Positions 37,553-45,973 of a stretch of DNA of 64,000 nt are shown one piece after another (position 1 is the stretch's first letter; every line of letters starts with the position of its first letter). The position numbers were made by a program, and so were the translations under genes. Origin of the DNA: Comamonas avium (lineage in GTDB: Bacteria > Pseudomonadota > Gammaproteobacteria > Burkholderiales > Burkholderiaceae_C). The DNA lies in NCBI RefSeq assembly GCF_014836675.1, contig NZ_JACSQK010000005.1, positions 234,392-298,391 on the forward strand, given 5' to 3'. The notes beneath the pieces were generated by a model, which was not told where the DNA came from, did not search any database, and worked only from the letters and a program-made list of their open reading frames with translations.

Positions 37553-39232
37553 ATGGCTGATACCACTCCCAACTCTGCCGATTACGTGATCATCGGCTCC
37601 GGCATCATTGGTGCCATGCTGGCTGCCAAGCTGGCGAAAACCGGCGCATCGGTGCTGATGCTTGAGGCCGGTCCCAACATTCCACGCGGTGAAATCGTCG
37701 CTCGCTTTCGCAACTCACCCCGCCGCAGCGACTGGATGTCGCCTTACCCGTCGGTAGACAGTGCCCCGCACCCCATCTACCGCCCAGAAGACAACCACCA
37801 TCTGGTGCAGGCCGGCCCTTACCCCTACAAGGCCGAATACATGCGCATGGTTGGCGGCACCAGCTGGCACTGGGCCGCGCATGCCTGGCGCAATGTGCCC
37901 GGTGACTTCAAGATCAAGTCGCTGTATGGCGTGGGCGTGGACTGGCCCTTTGACTATGACGAGCTGGAGCCCTACTACCAAGAGGCTGAAGCCATCATGG
38001 GGGTGGGCGGCTCAACAGCCACGGGTTCGCCGCGCAGCCAGCCTTTTCCCATGGGTGAAGTAGCCATTCCCTATGCCATGCAGCGCGTGCGCGACCGTCT
38101 GGCGGGCACCTTTGACGTGGTCAACAACACGGTGGCGCGCAACAGCCGCACCTTTGATGGCCGCCCCCCTTGCTGTGGCAACAACAGCTGCCAGCCTATT
38201 TGCCCCATTGATGCGCAATACCACGGCGGCATTGCAGTGCAGCAAGCGCTGGCTGTGGGCGTGAAGATGACGTACCTGGCCAACGTGTTCCAGCTGGAGC
38301 ACGACGCGCAGGGCCGCATCGTGGCCGCCAACTACTACGACCCCGACAAGAACGTGCACCGCGTAGCGGGCAAAACTTTCATTGTGGCTGCCAACGGAAT
38401 TGAGTCGCCGCGCCTGCTGCTGCTGTCCAAGAGCGAGAAGTTCAAGCAGGGCATTGCCAACGACAACGACATGGTGGGCCGCCATCTGATGGACCACCCC
38501 AGCACCTCGCTGACCTTTGACGCCGACGAAGACGTGTGGCTGGGCCGTGGCCCGCAAAGCCCGGTGTCCATCAACGCCATGCGCGATGGTGATTTCCGCG
38601 GTGAATACTCTCCGTACCGCCTGGACTTCACCAACATCTCACGTGTTGACGGAGCCACCAACTCGCTGCTCAAGGCCGGTATTTATGGCAAGGAGTTTGC
38701 CGAGAAGCTGCGCCATGCATCGGCCCGTGAAATGAACGTGAAAAGCGTGCTGGAAGTGCTGCCCGATCCTGAGCGCCGCATTGATCTGGCCGATGAAAAA
38801 GACGCCATGGGCCTGCAAAAGCCCCGCGCCCACTACAGCATTGACGACTACACCTTCAAGGGCCACAAGCGCGCGCAAAAGGACTTCGCCAAGATTGCGC
38901 AGCTTATGGGTGGCACCAACCTGCGCTACACCAAGGACGACGACTTTGCCAACAACCAGCACATCTGCGGCACGCTGAGCATGGGCACGGACAGTGCGGT
39001 GTCGGTGTGCGATGAGTTTGGCCGTGCCTGGAACCACGCCAACCTGTACTTTGCTTCGACAGGCGTGCTGCCCACCTCGTCGACCTGCAACTCCACACTC
39101 AACGGTATCGCCGTGGCTTTGCGCACGGGTGCCCACCTGATCGCCGAAAACGGCGGCGCTGCCATGCTGCCGCGCAGCAACACGCTGGCCACCTGGAAGC
39201 GACTGAACCCCCTCTGGAAGCCTGCGGCTTAA
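37553..39232 (+). CDS. GMC-family FAD dehydrogenase catalytic (alpha) subunit with Fe-S motif
   Basis: Catalytic subunit of 559 residues in the GMC oxidoreductase family. The FAD site is YVIIGSGIIGAMLAAKLAK near residue 10; GGTSWHWAAHAWR follows. An iron-sulfur cysteine pattern C207-x5-C213-x3-C217 (with extra Cys208) in PCCGNNSCQPICP matches the [3Fe-4S] cluster of Burkholderia FAD glucose dehydrogenase. The C terminus has the GMC block PTSSTCNSTLNGIAVALRT. It should oxidise a sugar, sugar acid or polyol in the periplasm and pass electrons through the cluster to the cytochrome subunit. Substrate not identifiable. Confidence 0.9.
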   Translation: MADTTPNSADYVIIGSGIIGAMLAAKLAKTGASVLMLEAGPNIPRGEIVARFRNSPRRSDWMSPYPSVDSAPHPIYRPEDNHHLVQAGPYPYKAEYMRMVGGTSWHWAAHAWRNVPGDFKIKSLYGVGVDWPFDYDELEPYYQEAEAIMGVGGSTATGSPRSQPFPMGEVAIPYAMQRVRDRLAGTFDVVNNTVARNSRTFDGRPPCCGNNSCQPICPIDAQYHGGIAVQQALAVGVKMTYLANVFQLEHDAQGRIVAANYYDPDKNVHRVAGKTFIVAANGIESPRLLLLSKSEKFKQGIANDNDMVGRHLMDHPSTSLTFDADEDVWLGRGPQSPVSINAMRDGDFRGEYSPYRLDFTNISRVDGATNSLLKAGIYGKEFAEKLRHASAREMNVKSVLEVLPDPERRIDLADEKDAMGLQKPRAHYSIDDYTFKGHKRAQKDFAKIAQLMGGTNLRYTKDDDFANNQHICGTLSMGTDSAVSVCDEFGRAWNHANLYFASTGVLPTSSTCNSTLNGIAVALRTGAHLIAENGGAAMLPRSNTLATWKRLNPLWKPAA

Positions 39233-39249
39233 GGCTGGAGGAAGCAAGC

Positions 39250-40623
39250 ATGAACAAGACAATGATGAAATCTTCCTGGCTGGCGGCTGTGCTGCTGGCC
39301 GCTGCTCCGGCGTTTGCTGCAGACAGCAATGAAATTGAGCGTGGCCGTTACCTGGCCACGGCGGGTGACTGTATCGCTTGCCACACGGCAGCCGGCGGCA
39401 AGGAAATGGCTGGTGGACTGGCACTGGCCAGCCCTCTGGGGCCGATTGTTTCGACCAACATCACACCCTCCAAAACCCACGGCATTGGCAACTATTCGCT
39501 GGAGCAATTCAGTGATGCGCTGCGCCATGGCAAACGTGCAGATGGTGCCAACCTCTACCCCGCCATGCCGTACACCGCGTACGCCAAGACGACGGACGAG
39601 GACATTGCCGCCATGTATGCCTACTTCATGCAGGGTGTGTCTGCGGTCGATGCGGCCCCTGCCCAGCAGACAGACCTGCCATTTCCCTTCAGCATCCGCG
39701 CTTCGCTGAGTGTCTGGAATGCGCTGTTCCACGATGCCACGCCTTACCAGCCGGTTGCCTCGCAGACGCCAGAGTGGAACCGCGGCGCTTACCTGTCGCA
39801 GGGGCTGGCGCACTGCACCACGTGCCACACCCCGCGCACCACGCTGATGGCAGAAGACAATCTGCGCGCATTGAGCGGTGCAGAGGTGGGCGGCTGGTAC
39901 GCGCCCAACATCACCTCTGATGCGGTCAGCGGCATTGGTGGATGGAGCGTGCAAGAGCTGGTCACGTACATGCAGGGCCAGCCTGTACCCGGCAAAGGCC
40001 CGGCTGCTGGCCCCATGGCCGAGGCCATTGACCACAGCTTGAAGCACCTGACGGCGCAGGACCTGCAGGCCATTGCGGTCTACATCAAGTCGGTGCCTGC
40101 TGTTACCGATGCCAAGCTCAAGCAGTCTGCAGACAGCTTTGGCCAGCAGACCGATGCGCTGGAGACCGTGCGCGGCACGGCATGGCCCAAGGAGCATGAC
40201 GCTCTGACAGGTGCGCAAATCTATGACGGCTATTGCGCCAGCTGCCACCAGGCGCAAGGGCAGGGCACGGAAGGTGATGGCCTGCCTGCGCTGTTCAAGA
40301 ACACCTCGCTGGGTCACAGCAACACCAACAATCTGGTGCAAGTGGTGCTGCACGGTATTCACCGCGTGGGAGTGGATTCGGTCATGCCCGCGTTCGCTCA
40401 CGAGCTGAGCGACAAGCAAGTCACCAGCTTGAGCAACTACATGCTGGCCAGCTATGGCAACCCTGAAGCCAAAGTGACCGAAGCACAGGTGGCCAAGCTG
40501 CGCGATCCTGCTACCAGCTCCGACTCTGGTCTGGTGACGCTGGTGCGCGTTGGCATGGTGCTGGGTGCGCTGGTGGTGCTGTCACTCATCGGCTGGCTGC
40601 TGGTGCGCCGCCGTAAAGGCTAA
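39250..40623 (+). CDS. triheme cytochrome c subunit of membrane dehydrogenase
   Basis: Electron-transfer subunit of 457 residues with signal peptide (residues 1-23, AFAAD cleavage), three c-type heme motifs CIACH (41-45), CTTCH (189-193) and CASCH (329-333), and a C-terminal membrane anchor (MVLGALVVLSLIGWLLVRRR). It receives electrons from the FAD/Fe-S subunit and feeds quinone or terminal oxidase. GGAGGAAG precedes the start; spacing from the catalytic gene is 17 bp. Together with the two preceding genes it forms the classic gamma-alpha-beta dehydrogenase order. Confidence 0.93.
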   Translation: MNKTMMKSSWLAAVLLAAAPAFAADSNEIERGRYLATAGDCIACHTAAGGKEMAGGLALASPLGPIVSTNITPSKTHGIGNYSLEQFSDALRHGKRADGANLYPAMPYTAYAKTTDEDIAAMYAYFMQGVSAVDAAPAQQTDLPFPFSIRASLSVWNALFHDATPYQPVASQTPEWNRGAYLSQGLAHCTTCHTPRTTLMAEDNLRALSGAEVGGWYAPNITSDAVSGIGGWSVQELVTYMQGQPVPGKGPAAGPMAEAIDHSLKHLTAQDLQAIAVYIKSVPAVTDAKLKQSADSFGQQTDALETVRGTAWPKEHDALTGAQIYDGYCASCHQAQGQGTEGDGLPALFKNTSLGHSNTNNLVQVVLHGIHRVGVDSVMPAFAHELSDKQVTSLSNYMLASYGNPEAKVTEAQVAKLRDPATSSDSGLVTLVRVGMVLGALVVLSLIGWLLVRRRKG

Positions 40624-40667
40624 ATATCTGGCCGTTGCCCGCAGGTAAATGCAGGGCACATGAAAAC

Positions 40668-40705
40668 AAAGCCCTGTGATGTGTTGCATCGCAGGGCTTT
40701 TTTTT
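40668..40705 (+). terminator. terminator after the dehydrogenase operon
   Basis: AAAGCCCTGTGATG pairs with CATCGCAGGGCTTT (one mismatch) around TGTTG, followed by a T run. Confidence 0.92.
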
Positions 40706-40707
40706 GT

Positions 40708-40794
40708 GAGCTTTCAGCGCTTATGGGTAGGCTTTTTCAGATATTTTTATATCTGAAAGTACTGTAAATAAAGCGCTGATAGCTATGAAAACTA
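40708..40794. repeat. dispersed nested palindromic element, copy F
   Basis: Outer arms GAGCTTTCAGCGCTTA and TAAAGCGCTGATAGCT are near-complementary; inner stem TTTCAGATA (40735-40743) / TATCTGAAA (40750-40758). The core is nearly identical to copies A and G. It lies between the convergent cytochrome and tetR genes, and its end overlaps the tetR stop region. Confidence 0.85.
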
Positions 40795-41409
40795 AGCTTT
40801 TGCAGCGCTGGGTGCGTACAGCTGCATGAAGGCGGCAATCGCCCGCTGTGTGCAGTCTGCAATTTCTTGCGGGGTTGGCAGGGGCAGGTGCTGGAACACA
40901 AAGCGGTCCAGCAGCTCGGCCTCCAGCAGCGCTTGCAGCTGCCGCGCTGCCAGAGCCGTGGGTGCAGTGCGCAGCAGGCCGCGCTGCATGGCACTGTCCA
41001 GGAATGCACTGACCGCCATGCTGCCGCGCCCCGGCCCCATGGCGTGGCAGCGCTGGCCCAGGCCTGAACGCCCGCCTTCGGCCACCACCAGACGGCGCAC
41101 CGAAGCCACATTGGGCGAATACAGCAGCCCCAGAAAGCGTTCCCCAAAGTGGCGCAAGGTGGTGGCAATGTCTGGGCCATCCAGATTCAAGGCTTCCATG
41201 GTGCGGCGAAAGTCCGCTTCAGAAGCTTGAAACATCACTTCCAGGAACAGGGCTTCTTTGGAGGGAAAGTAGTTGTAGAGCGTTGCTTTTGAGCCACCCA
41301 GGCGCATGCAGATTTCGGACATGGAGCTGCGCTCAAATCCCAGTTCTCCGAATGTGGCTGCGGCCACATTCAGGATGGCTTGCCGCTTTTCTTCCGTTTT
41401 AGTTCGCAT
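40792..41409 (-). CDS. TetR-family transcriptional regulator
   Basis: Repressor of 205 residues: N-terminal HTH (AAATFGELGFERSSMSEICM, LGGSKATLYNYFPSKEALFL) and a C-terminal ligand pocket domain. It is divergent from the nodT-emrA-emrB efflux operon, so it most likely represses that operon and itself until an efflux substrate binds. A palindrome in the 105-bp gap is the probable operator. The inducer is unknown. Confidence 0.92.
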   Translation of the reverse strand: MRTKTEEKRQAILNVAAATFGELGFERSSMSEICMRLGGSKATLYNYFPSKEALFLEVMFQASEADFRRTMEALNLDGPDIATTLRHFGERFLGLLYSPNVASVRRLVVAEGGRSGLGQRCHAMGPGRGSMAVSAFLDSAMQRGLLRTAPTALAARQLQALLEAELLDRFVFQHLPLPTPQEIADCTQRAIAAFMQLYAPSAAKA

Positions 41410-41480
41410 GGGGGGCTTGTCGTGTGAAGGAGTTGGAGACTTTTTGAGTGTAGCGGTGCTATGCGCAGTATTAGAATTTA

Positions 41481-41497
41481 AACCGTACCGTACAGTT
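41481..41497. promoter_or_regulatory. probable TetR operator
   Basis: AACCGTACCGTACAGTT is a near-perfect palindrome (AAC-n-GTAC-n-GTAC-n-GTT) 18 bp upstream of the nodT-type gene start, in the divergent control region. Regulator assignment is inferred from position. Confidence 0.55.
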
Positions 41498-41514
41498 CAT
41501 TAATAAAGTATTCC

Positions 41515-43011
41515 ATGAAAACTTGTCACGAAACTGCGCCAGCGCAAAGGCCGTCTGTGCGCGCTGTCTGGCTGGCGCTGGGGGCGCCGCTGCTGCTGGC
41601 CGCATGTGCCCAATTGCCCGACTGGCAGGGCAAAGCATCTTTGGCGAACCACGTGCCCGCCGCTTTGGGCGACACCGCCTCTGCCGCTGTCATGGACTGG
41701 CCCCAGGACCATTGGTGGCAGCGCTACGGCGATGCACAGCTCAATGCACTGATTGACGAAGCCTTGCAGGGCGCGCCTGACATGGCCGCTGCCGCTGCCC
41801 GGGTGCGCCAGGCGCAGGCCATGCTGGGTGTGAGTGAGTCGGCCATTGCGCCGCAGCTGTCAGCCCATGCCAGTGCCACGTCCGACAAGCTCAGCTACAA
41901 CCACCTGACGCCCGCAGAAATCACACCGCGCGGCATGAACGGCTATGGCCGCGCAACGCTGGATTTGAGCTGGTCGCTGGACCTGTGGGGCAAACACCGG
42001 GCCGCCATTGCCGCCGCCAACGGCGAGCTGCAAGCGCGCCAGGCCGATGCAGCCCAATCGCGCCTGCTGCTGGCCAGCAGCGTGGCCACGGCTTATGCTG
42101 ATCTGCTGCGTCTGGGGGCCACAGAGCGCACCTTGGCGCAGTCTGTACAGGTGCGCAGCACCACCGCCCAGCTGTTTGCCCAGCGGTTTGAGCATGGGCT
42201 GGAGAACAAGGGCAGCGTGCACAGCGCCAGTGCCCGTCTGGCCGCTGCACGGGCCGAGTGGCTGCAGGCACAGGAACAGGTGGCTTTGCAACGCCACCGC
42301 ATTGCAGCCCTGATGGGCGCTGCACCTGAGCGGGGCAACCAGATAGCCCTGCCCGAATCGGCGCTGCAGCAACCCTGGCAGCAGCAGTGGGCCGTGCCCG
42401 CCAACTTGCCCGCCAGCTTGCTGGGGCGCCGCCCCGACGTGGTGGCCGCGCGTTTGCAGGCGCAGTCGCTGGAGTCGCGCGTGGCCGCCAAGCAGGCCGA
42501 GTTTTACCCGGACGTGAATCTGAGCGCCATGGTGGGTGCGCAGTCGCTGGGGCTGGACATGCTGACCAGGGGCGGCTCGGGCATTGCCAGCGTGGGCCCG
42601 GCCATCAGCCTGCCTATTTTTAACGGGGCGCGCCTGCGCTCGGAGCTGGGTGCGGCCCGCGCCCGCTATGACGAGGCGGTGGCGCTGTACCGCAACACCC
42701 TCAACCGAGCGCTGCAAGAGGTGGCTGACAACGCAGTGAGCCAGCGCGCATTGCAGCAGCAACTGCAGGCCATGCAGCAGGCGGTAGATGCTGCCACCGA
42801 GGCGCACCGCGTGGCCCGCAACCGCTACGAAGGCGGGCTGGCCAACCATCTGGAGGTGTTGTCTGCCGAAGACCAGCTGCTGGCCAGCGTGCGGCAACTG
42901 GTGGATGTGCAGTCAAGGGCGCTGGCGCTGGACATTGGCTTGCACCGCGCACTGGGCGGTGGCTGGCAAGCCCCGCAGGCGTTGCCCGCACCACAGGCTG
43001 CGCAGGCCTGA
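41515..43011 (+). CDS. NodT-family outer membrane efflux lipoprotein
   Basis: TolC-like outer membrane channel of 498 residues. The lipobox LLAAC (Cys31) marks it as a lipoprotein, and the OEP repeats are clear: WWQRYGDAQLNALIDEALQ, LGRRPDVVAARLQAQSLESR and YRNTLNRALQEVADNAVSQR. It forms the trimeric exit duct for the EmrAB-type pump encoded next. First gene of the operon; weak ribosome site. Confidence 0.93.
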   Translation: MKTCHETAPAQRPSVRAVWLALGAPLLLAACAQLPDWQGKASLANHVPAALGDTASAAVMDWPQDHWWQRYGDAQLNALIDEALQGAPDMAAAAARVRQAQAMLGVSESAIAPQLSAHASATSDKLSYNHLTPAEITPRGMNGYGRATLDLSWSLDLWGKHRAAIAAANGELQARQADAAQSRLLLASSVATAYADLLRLGATERTLAQSVQVRSTTAQLFAQRFEHGLENKGSVHSASARLAAARAEWLQAQEQVALQRHRIAALMGAAPERGNQIALPESALQQPWQQQWAVPANLPASLLGRRPDVVAARLQAQSLESRVAAKQAEFYPDVNLSAMVGAQSLGLDMLTRGGSGIASVGPAISLPIFNGARLRSELGAARARYDEAVALYRNTLNRALQEVADNAVSQRALQQQLQAMQQAVDAATEAHRVARNRYEGGLANHLEVLSAEDQLLASVRQLVDVQSRALALDIGLHRALGGGWQAPQALPAPQAAQA

Positions 43012-43076
43012 GCGTCTGAGCACCCAGACAAGAACATCTCCCCCCTTATTTCTGATCCGATTTGTGCAAGGTTTTT

Positions 43077-44222
43077 ATGACTGAAAACGCTTCTTCCGTG
43101 AGCGCCAATCCTGTGGCGCGCCAACAGCGCCGCAACAAAATGCTGCTGGGCCTGGCCGGTGTGACCGTGGTGGCTGCTGCCATTGCCGGTGGCTACTGGT
43201 GGCTGCATGCCTCCAACTTTGTCTCTACCGACAACGCCTACGCGGCGGTGGAGGTGGCACAGGTCACCCCCTCGGTGGGGGGCACGGTGCTGCAGGTGCT
43301 GGTGAAAGACACGCAAGCCGTACGGCAAGGCGATGTGCTGGTGCGTATTGATCCGACCGACGCCAAGCTCAGCCTGGCGCAGGCAGAGGCCGAGCTGGCC
43401 CGCGCAGTGCGCCGCGTGAAAGGCTATGTGGCCAATGACGGTGGCCTGAAAGCGCAGATTGCCGCCCGTGCGGCCGACCAAAAAAGCGCTGCCGCCAAGC
43501 TGACTGCAGCACAGGCTGACATGGCGCGCGCCACAGTCGATTTGCAGCGCCGTCAGGCTTTGGCGCAAAGCGGCTCGGTCTCGGGCGATGAGCTGACGCA
43601 CGCACAAAACGCGTTCGCAGCGGCCCAGTCGCAACTGGCGGCTGCGCTGGCTGCACAGGCGCAGGCACTGGCCAACCACGAAGCCGCCATTGGAGCCAAG
43701 CAAGTGAACGCCACGCTGATTGAAGGCAGCACCGCCGAAGACAACCCTGAGGTATTGCTGGCGCTGGCCCGTCGTGACCAGGCCCAGGTTGATCTGGACC
43801 GCACCACCGTGCGCGCCCCGGTGGACGGTGTGGTTGCCAAGCGCAGCGTGCAGATTGGCCAGCGCGTGCAGGCCGGTACACCGCTGATGTCGGTGGTGCC
43901 GCTGCAGGACATGTATGTCGATGCCAACTTCAAGGAAGTGCAGCTGCCCAAGGTGCGCACCGGCCAGAGCGTGCAGCTGCATGCAGACCTGTACGGTAAA
44001 GATGTGACCTACACCGGAACGGTGGTGGGCTTTAGCGGTGGTTCCGGTGCCGCGTTTGCCGCCATTCCTGCGCAAAACGCAACCGGCAACTGGATCAAGG
44101 TGGTGCAGCGCCTGCCCGTGCGCATTCAGCTCAATGCGCAAGAGCTGGCAGAGCACCCTTTGCGGGTGGGGCTGTCGATGACGGCCACGGTTGACACCCG
44201 CAGCGGTCCCGCCGTGCAGTGA
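43077..44222 (+). CDS. emrA: EmrA-type membrane fusion protein
   Basis: Periplasmic adaptor of 381 residues joining the MFS pump to the outer membrane channel. It has an N-terminal membrane anchor (LLGLAGVTVVAAAIAGGYWW), lipoyl half-motifs (VTPSVGGTVLQVLVKDTQAV, RAPVDGVVAKRSVQIGQRV), a coiled-coil hairpin in between, and a beta-barrel region (DMYVDANFKEVQLPKVRTGQ) typical of HlyD/EmrA proteins. The start follows AAGG. Its stop overlaps the next gene start (GTGA). Confidence 0.92.
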   Translation: MTENASSVSANPVARQQRRNKMLLGLAGVTVVAAAIAGGYWWLHASNFVSTDNAYAAVEVAQVTPSVGGTVLQVLVKDTQAVRQGDVLVRIDPTDAKLSLAQAEAELARAVRRVKGYVANDGGLKAQIAARAADQKSAAAKLTAAQADMARATVDLQRRQALAQSGSVSGDELTHAQNAFAAAQSQLAAALAAQAQALANHEAAIGAKQVNATLIEGSTAEDNPEVLLALARRDQAQVDLDRTTVRAPVDGVVAKRSVQIGQRVQAGTPLMSVVPLQDMYVDANFKEVQLPKVRTGQSVQLHADLYGKDVTYTGTVVGFSGGSGAAFAAIPAQNATGNWIKVVQRLPVRIQLNAQELAEHPLRVGLSMTATVDTRSGPAVQ

Positions 44223-45784
44223 GCACCGCCATGAGTGACCGTAATAACGACGGGGCGATCACCATTGGTGGTCAGCCACTGACGGGCGGCATGCTGTGGC
44301 TGGCGGCCATTGTGCTGGCGGCCGCCAATTTTGTGGCCGTGCTGGACATGACGATTGCCAACGTCTCTGTGCCCAGCATTGCTGGCAACCTGGGCGCAAC
44401 CACCAGCCAGGGCACCTGGGTGATTACCAGCTATGCCGTGGCCGAGGCCGTAACCGTGCCGCTGACCGGCTGGCTGGCCGCCCGCTTTGGTGCCGTGCGG
44501 GTGTTTGCCACGGCCATGGGCTTGTTTGGCGTGGCCTCACTGCTGTGCGGGCTGGCCAACTCTCTGGGCTTTCTGGTGTTTGCGCGCATCTTGCAAGGTT
44601 TTGCAGGCGGGCCATTGATGCCTTTGTCGCAAACGCTGCTGCTGCGCATTTTTCCACCACGCATGGCACCAGCCGCCGTGGGGCTGTGGGCCATGACCAC
44701 GCTGATAGCTCCTGTGCTGGGCCCCATTGTGGGAGGCTGGATCTGCGACCAGTACAGCTGGCACTGGATCTTTCTGATCAACATCCCCGTGGCCATTGGC
44801 TGTGCGTTTGCTGCGTGGAACCTGCTCAAGCGCTATGAGCTGCCCAAGCTCAAGAATCCCATCGACACGGTGGGGCTGGTGCTGCTGTTTACCTGGGTGG
44901 GCGCGCTGCAGCTGATGCTGGACGAGGGCAAAAATCTGGACTGGTTTGCCTCCGGCACCATCGTGACGCTGGCGATTGTGGCCGTGGTGGGCTTTGTGGC
45001 CTTCCTGATCTGGGAGCTGCATGAAGAACACCCGGTGGTGGATTTGCGCGTGTTCCGGCACCGGGGCTTCAGCATGAGCGTGCTCACCATCAGTCTGGCG
45101 TTTGCTGCATTTTTTGCCGCCAACGTGCTCACGCCGCTGTGGCTGCAAAGCTTCATGGGTTACACGGCCACGCAGTCGGGCAAGGTCACTGCGTGGACCG
45201 GCCTGTTCGCGCTGATGGTGGCCCCCATGGCGGCAGGGCTGTCCGCCAAGGTGGACCCGCGCAAGCTGATCTTTGGCGGGGTGTTCTGGCTGGGTGTCAT
45301 CACGATGTGGCGCACGGTGGCCACCACAGAGATGAGCTACTGGGACATCGCTATGCCGCTGATGCTGATGGGCTGGGGCTTGCCGTTCTTCTTTATCCCC
45401 ACCACCGGCCTGGCTCTGGCCAGCGTGGAGCCGCACGAGATGGACAACGCTGCAGGCTTGATGAACTTCCTGCGCACGCTCTCGGGCGCAGCAGCGGTAT
45501 CCATGGTCAATACCGAGTGGGAGAACGAAACCACGCGCCAGCACGCCGAGCTGGTCGGGCTGACCGATCGCTCTGGCGAGATGCTGCAAGGCTTGCAGCA
45601 ATCTGGCCTGACGCCGCAGGCAGCCTTGCAGACGCTGGACCACCTGGTCACCAACCAGAGCGTGATGCTGGCCACCAACAACATCATGACGGTGATTGCC
45701 ATCTGCTTTGTACTGGCGGCCAGCGTGATCTGGCTGGCCCCCAAGCCGCAGCGCGTGGTGGCACCGGGCGCGGGCGGGCATTGA
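44219..45784 (+). CDS. emrB: EmrB-type DHA2 MFS drug efflux transporter
   Basis: Proton-driven multidrug pump of the DHA2 (14-TMS) MFS family, 521 residues. Motif D-like region VLDMTIANVSVPSIAGNLGA, the GTWVITSYAVAEAVTVPLTG block of TM2, and the antiporter motif C ALGSIL-like LWAMTTLIAPVLGPIVGGWI are visible. The start is taken as the GTG overlapping the emrA stop; an ATG four codons later is possible. Together with the adaptor and outer membrane lipoprotein it makes a complete tripartite pump. Confidence 0.94.
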   Translation: MSTAMSDRNNDGAITIGGQPLTGGMLWLAAIVLAAANFVAVLDMTIANVSVPSIAGNLGATTSQGTWVITSYAVAEAVTVPLTGWLAARFGAVRVFATAMGLFGVASLLCGLANSLGFLVFARILQGFAGGPLMPLSQTLLLRIFPPRMAPAAVGLWAMTTLIAPVLGPIVGGWICDQYSWHWIFLINIPVAIGCAFAAWNLLKRYELPKLKNPIDTVGLVLLFTWVGALQLMLDEGKNLDWFASGTIVTLAIVAVVGFVAFLIWELHEEHPVVDLRVFRHRGFSMSVLTISLAFAAFFAANVLTPLWLQSFMGYTATQSGKVTAWTGLFALMVAPMAAGLSAKVDPRKLIFGGVFWLGVITMWRTVATTEMSYWDIAMPLMLMGWGLPFFFIPTTGLALASVEPHEMDNAAGLMNFLRTLSGAAAVSMVNTEWENETTRQHAELVGLTDRSGEMLQGLQQSGLTPQAALQTLDHLVTNQSVMLATNNIMTVIAICFVLAASVIWLAPKPQRVVAPGAGGH

Positions 45785-45804
45785 GGCGCTGCAGCGCCGC
45801 CCTG

Positions 45805-45836
45805 ACAACAAAGCCCGCAATTGCGGGCTTTGTTGT
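45805..45836 (+). terminator. terminator palindrome after emrB
   Basis: A 32-bp perfect palindrome with GC core AAGCCCGCAATTGCGGGCTT, followed by a GT-rich rather than pure T stretch. It is likely the operon terminator. Confidence 0.82.
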
Positions 45837-45874
45837 GTGTGGCTGCATGCAGCAGTAATGTGGTTTTTTAATTT

Positions 45875-45955
45875 GGTAGCTGTTAACGCTTGCTACATAA
45901 GGTTTTCAGATAGTTTTATATCTGAAAAGTCCATTTGGTAAGCGATGGCAGCTAT
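45875..45955. repeat. dispersed nested palindromic element, copy G
   Basis: Outer arms GGTAGCTGTTAACGCTTGC and GGTAAGCGATGGCAGCTATG are near-complementary; inner stem TTTTCAGATA (45903-45912) / TATCTGAAAA (45919-45928) has the same core as copy A. It lies between convergent emrB and the radical SAM gene. Confidence 0.85.
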
Positions 45956-45973
45956 GTTTTTGTCGTCAAGTGT

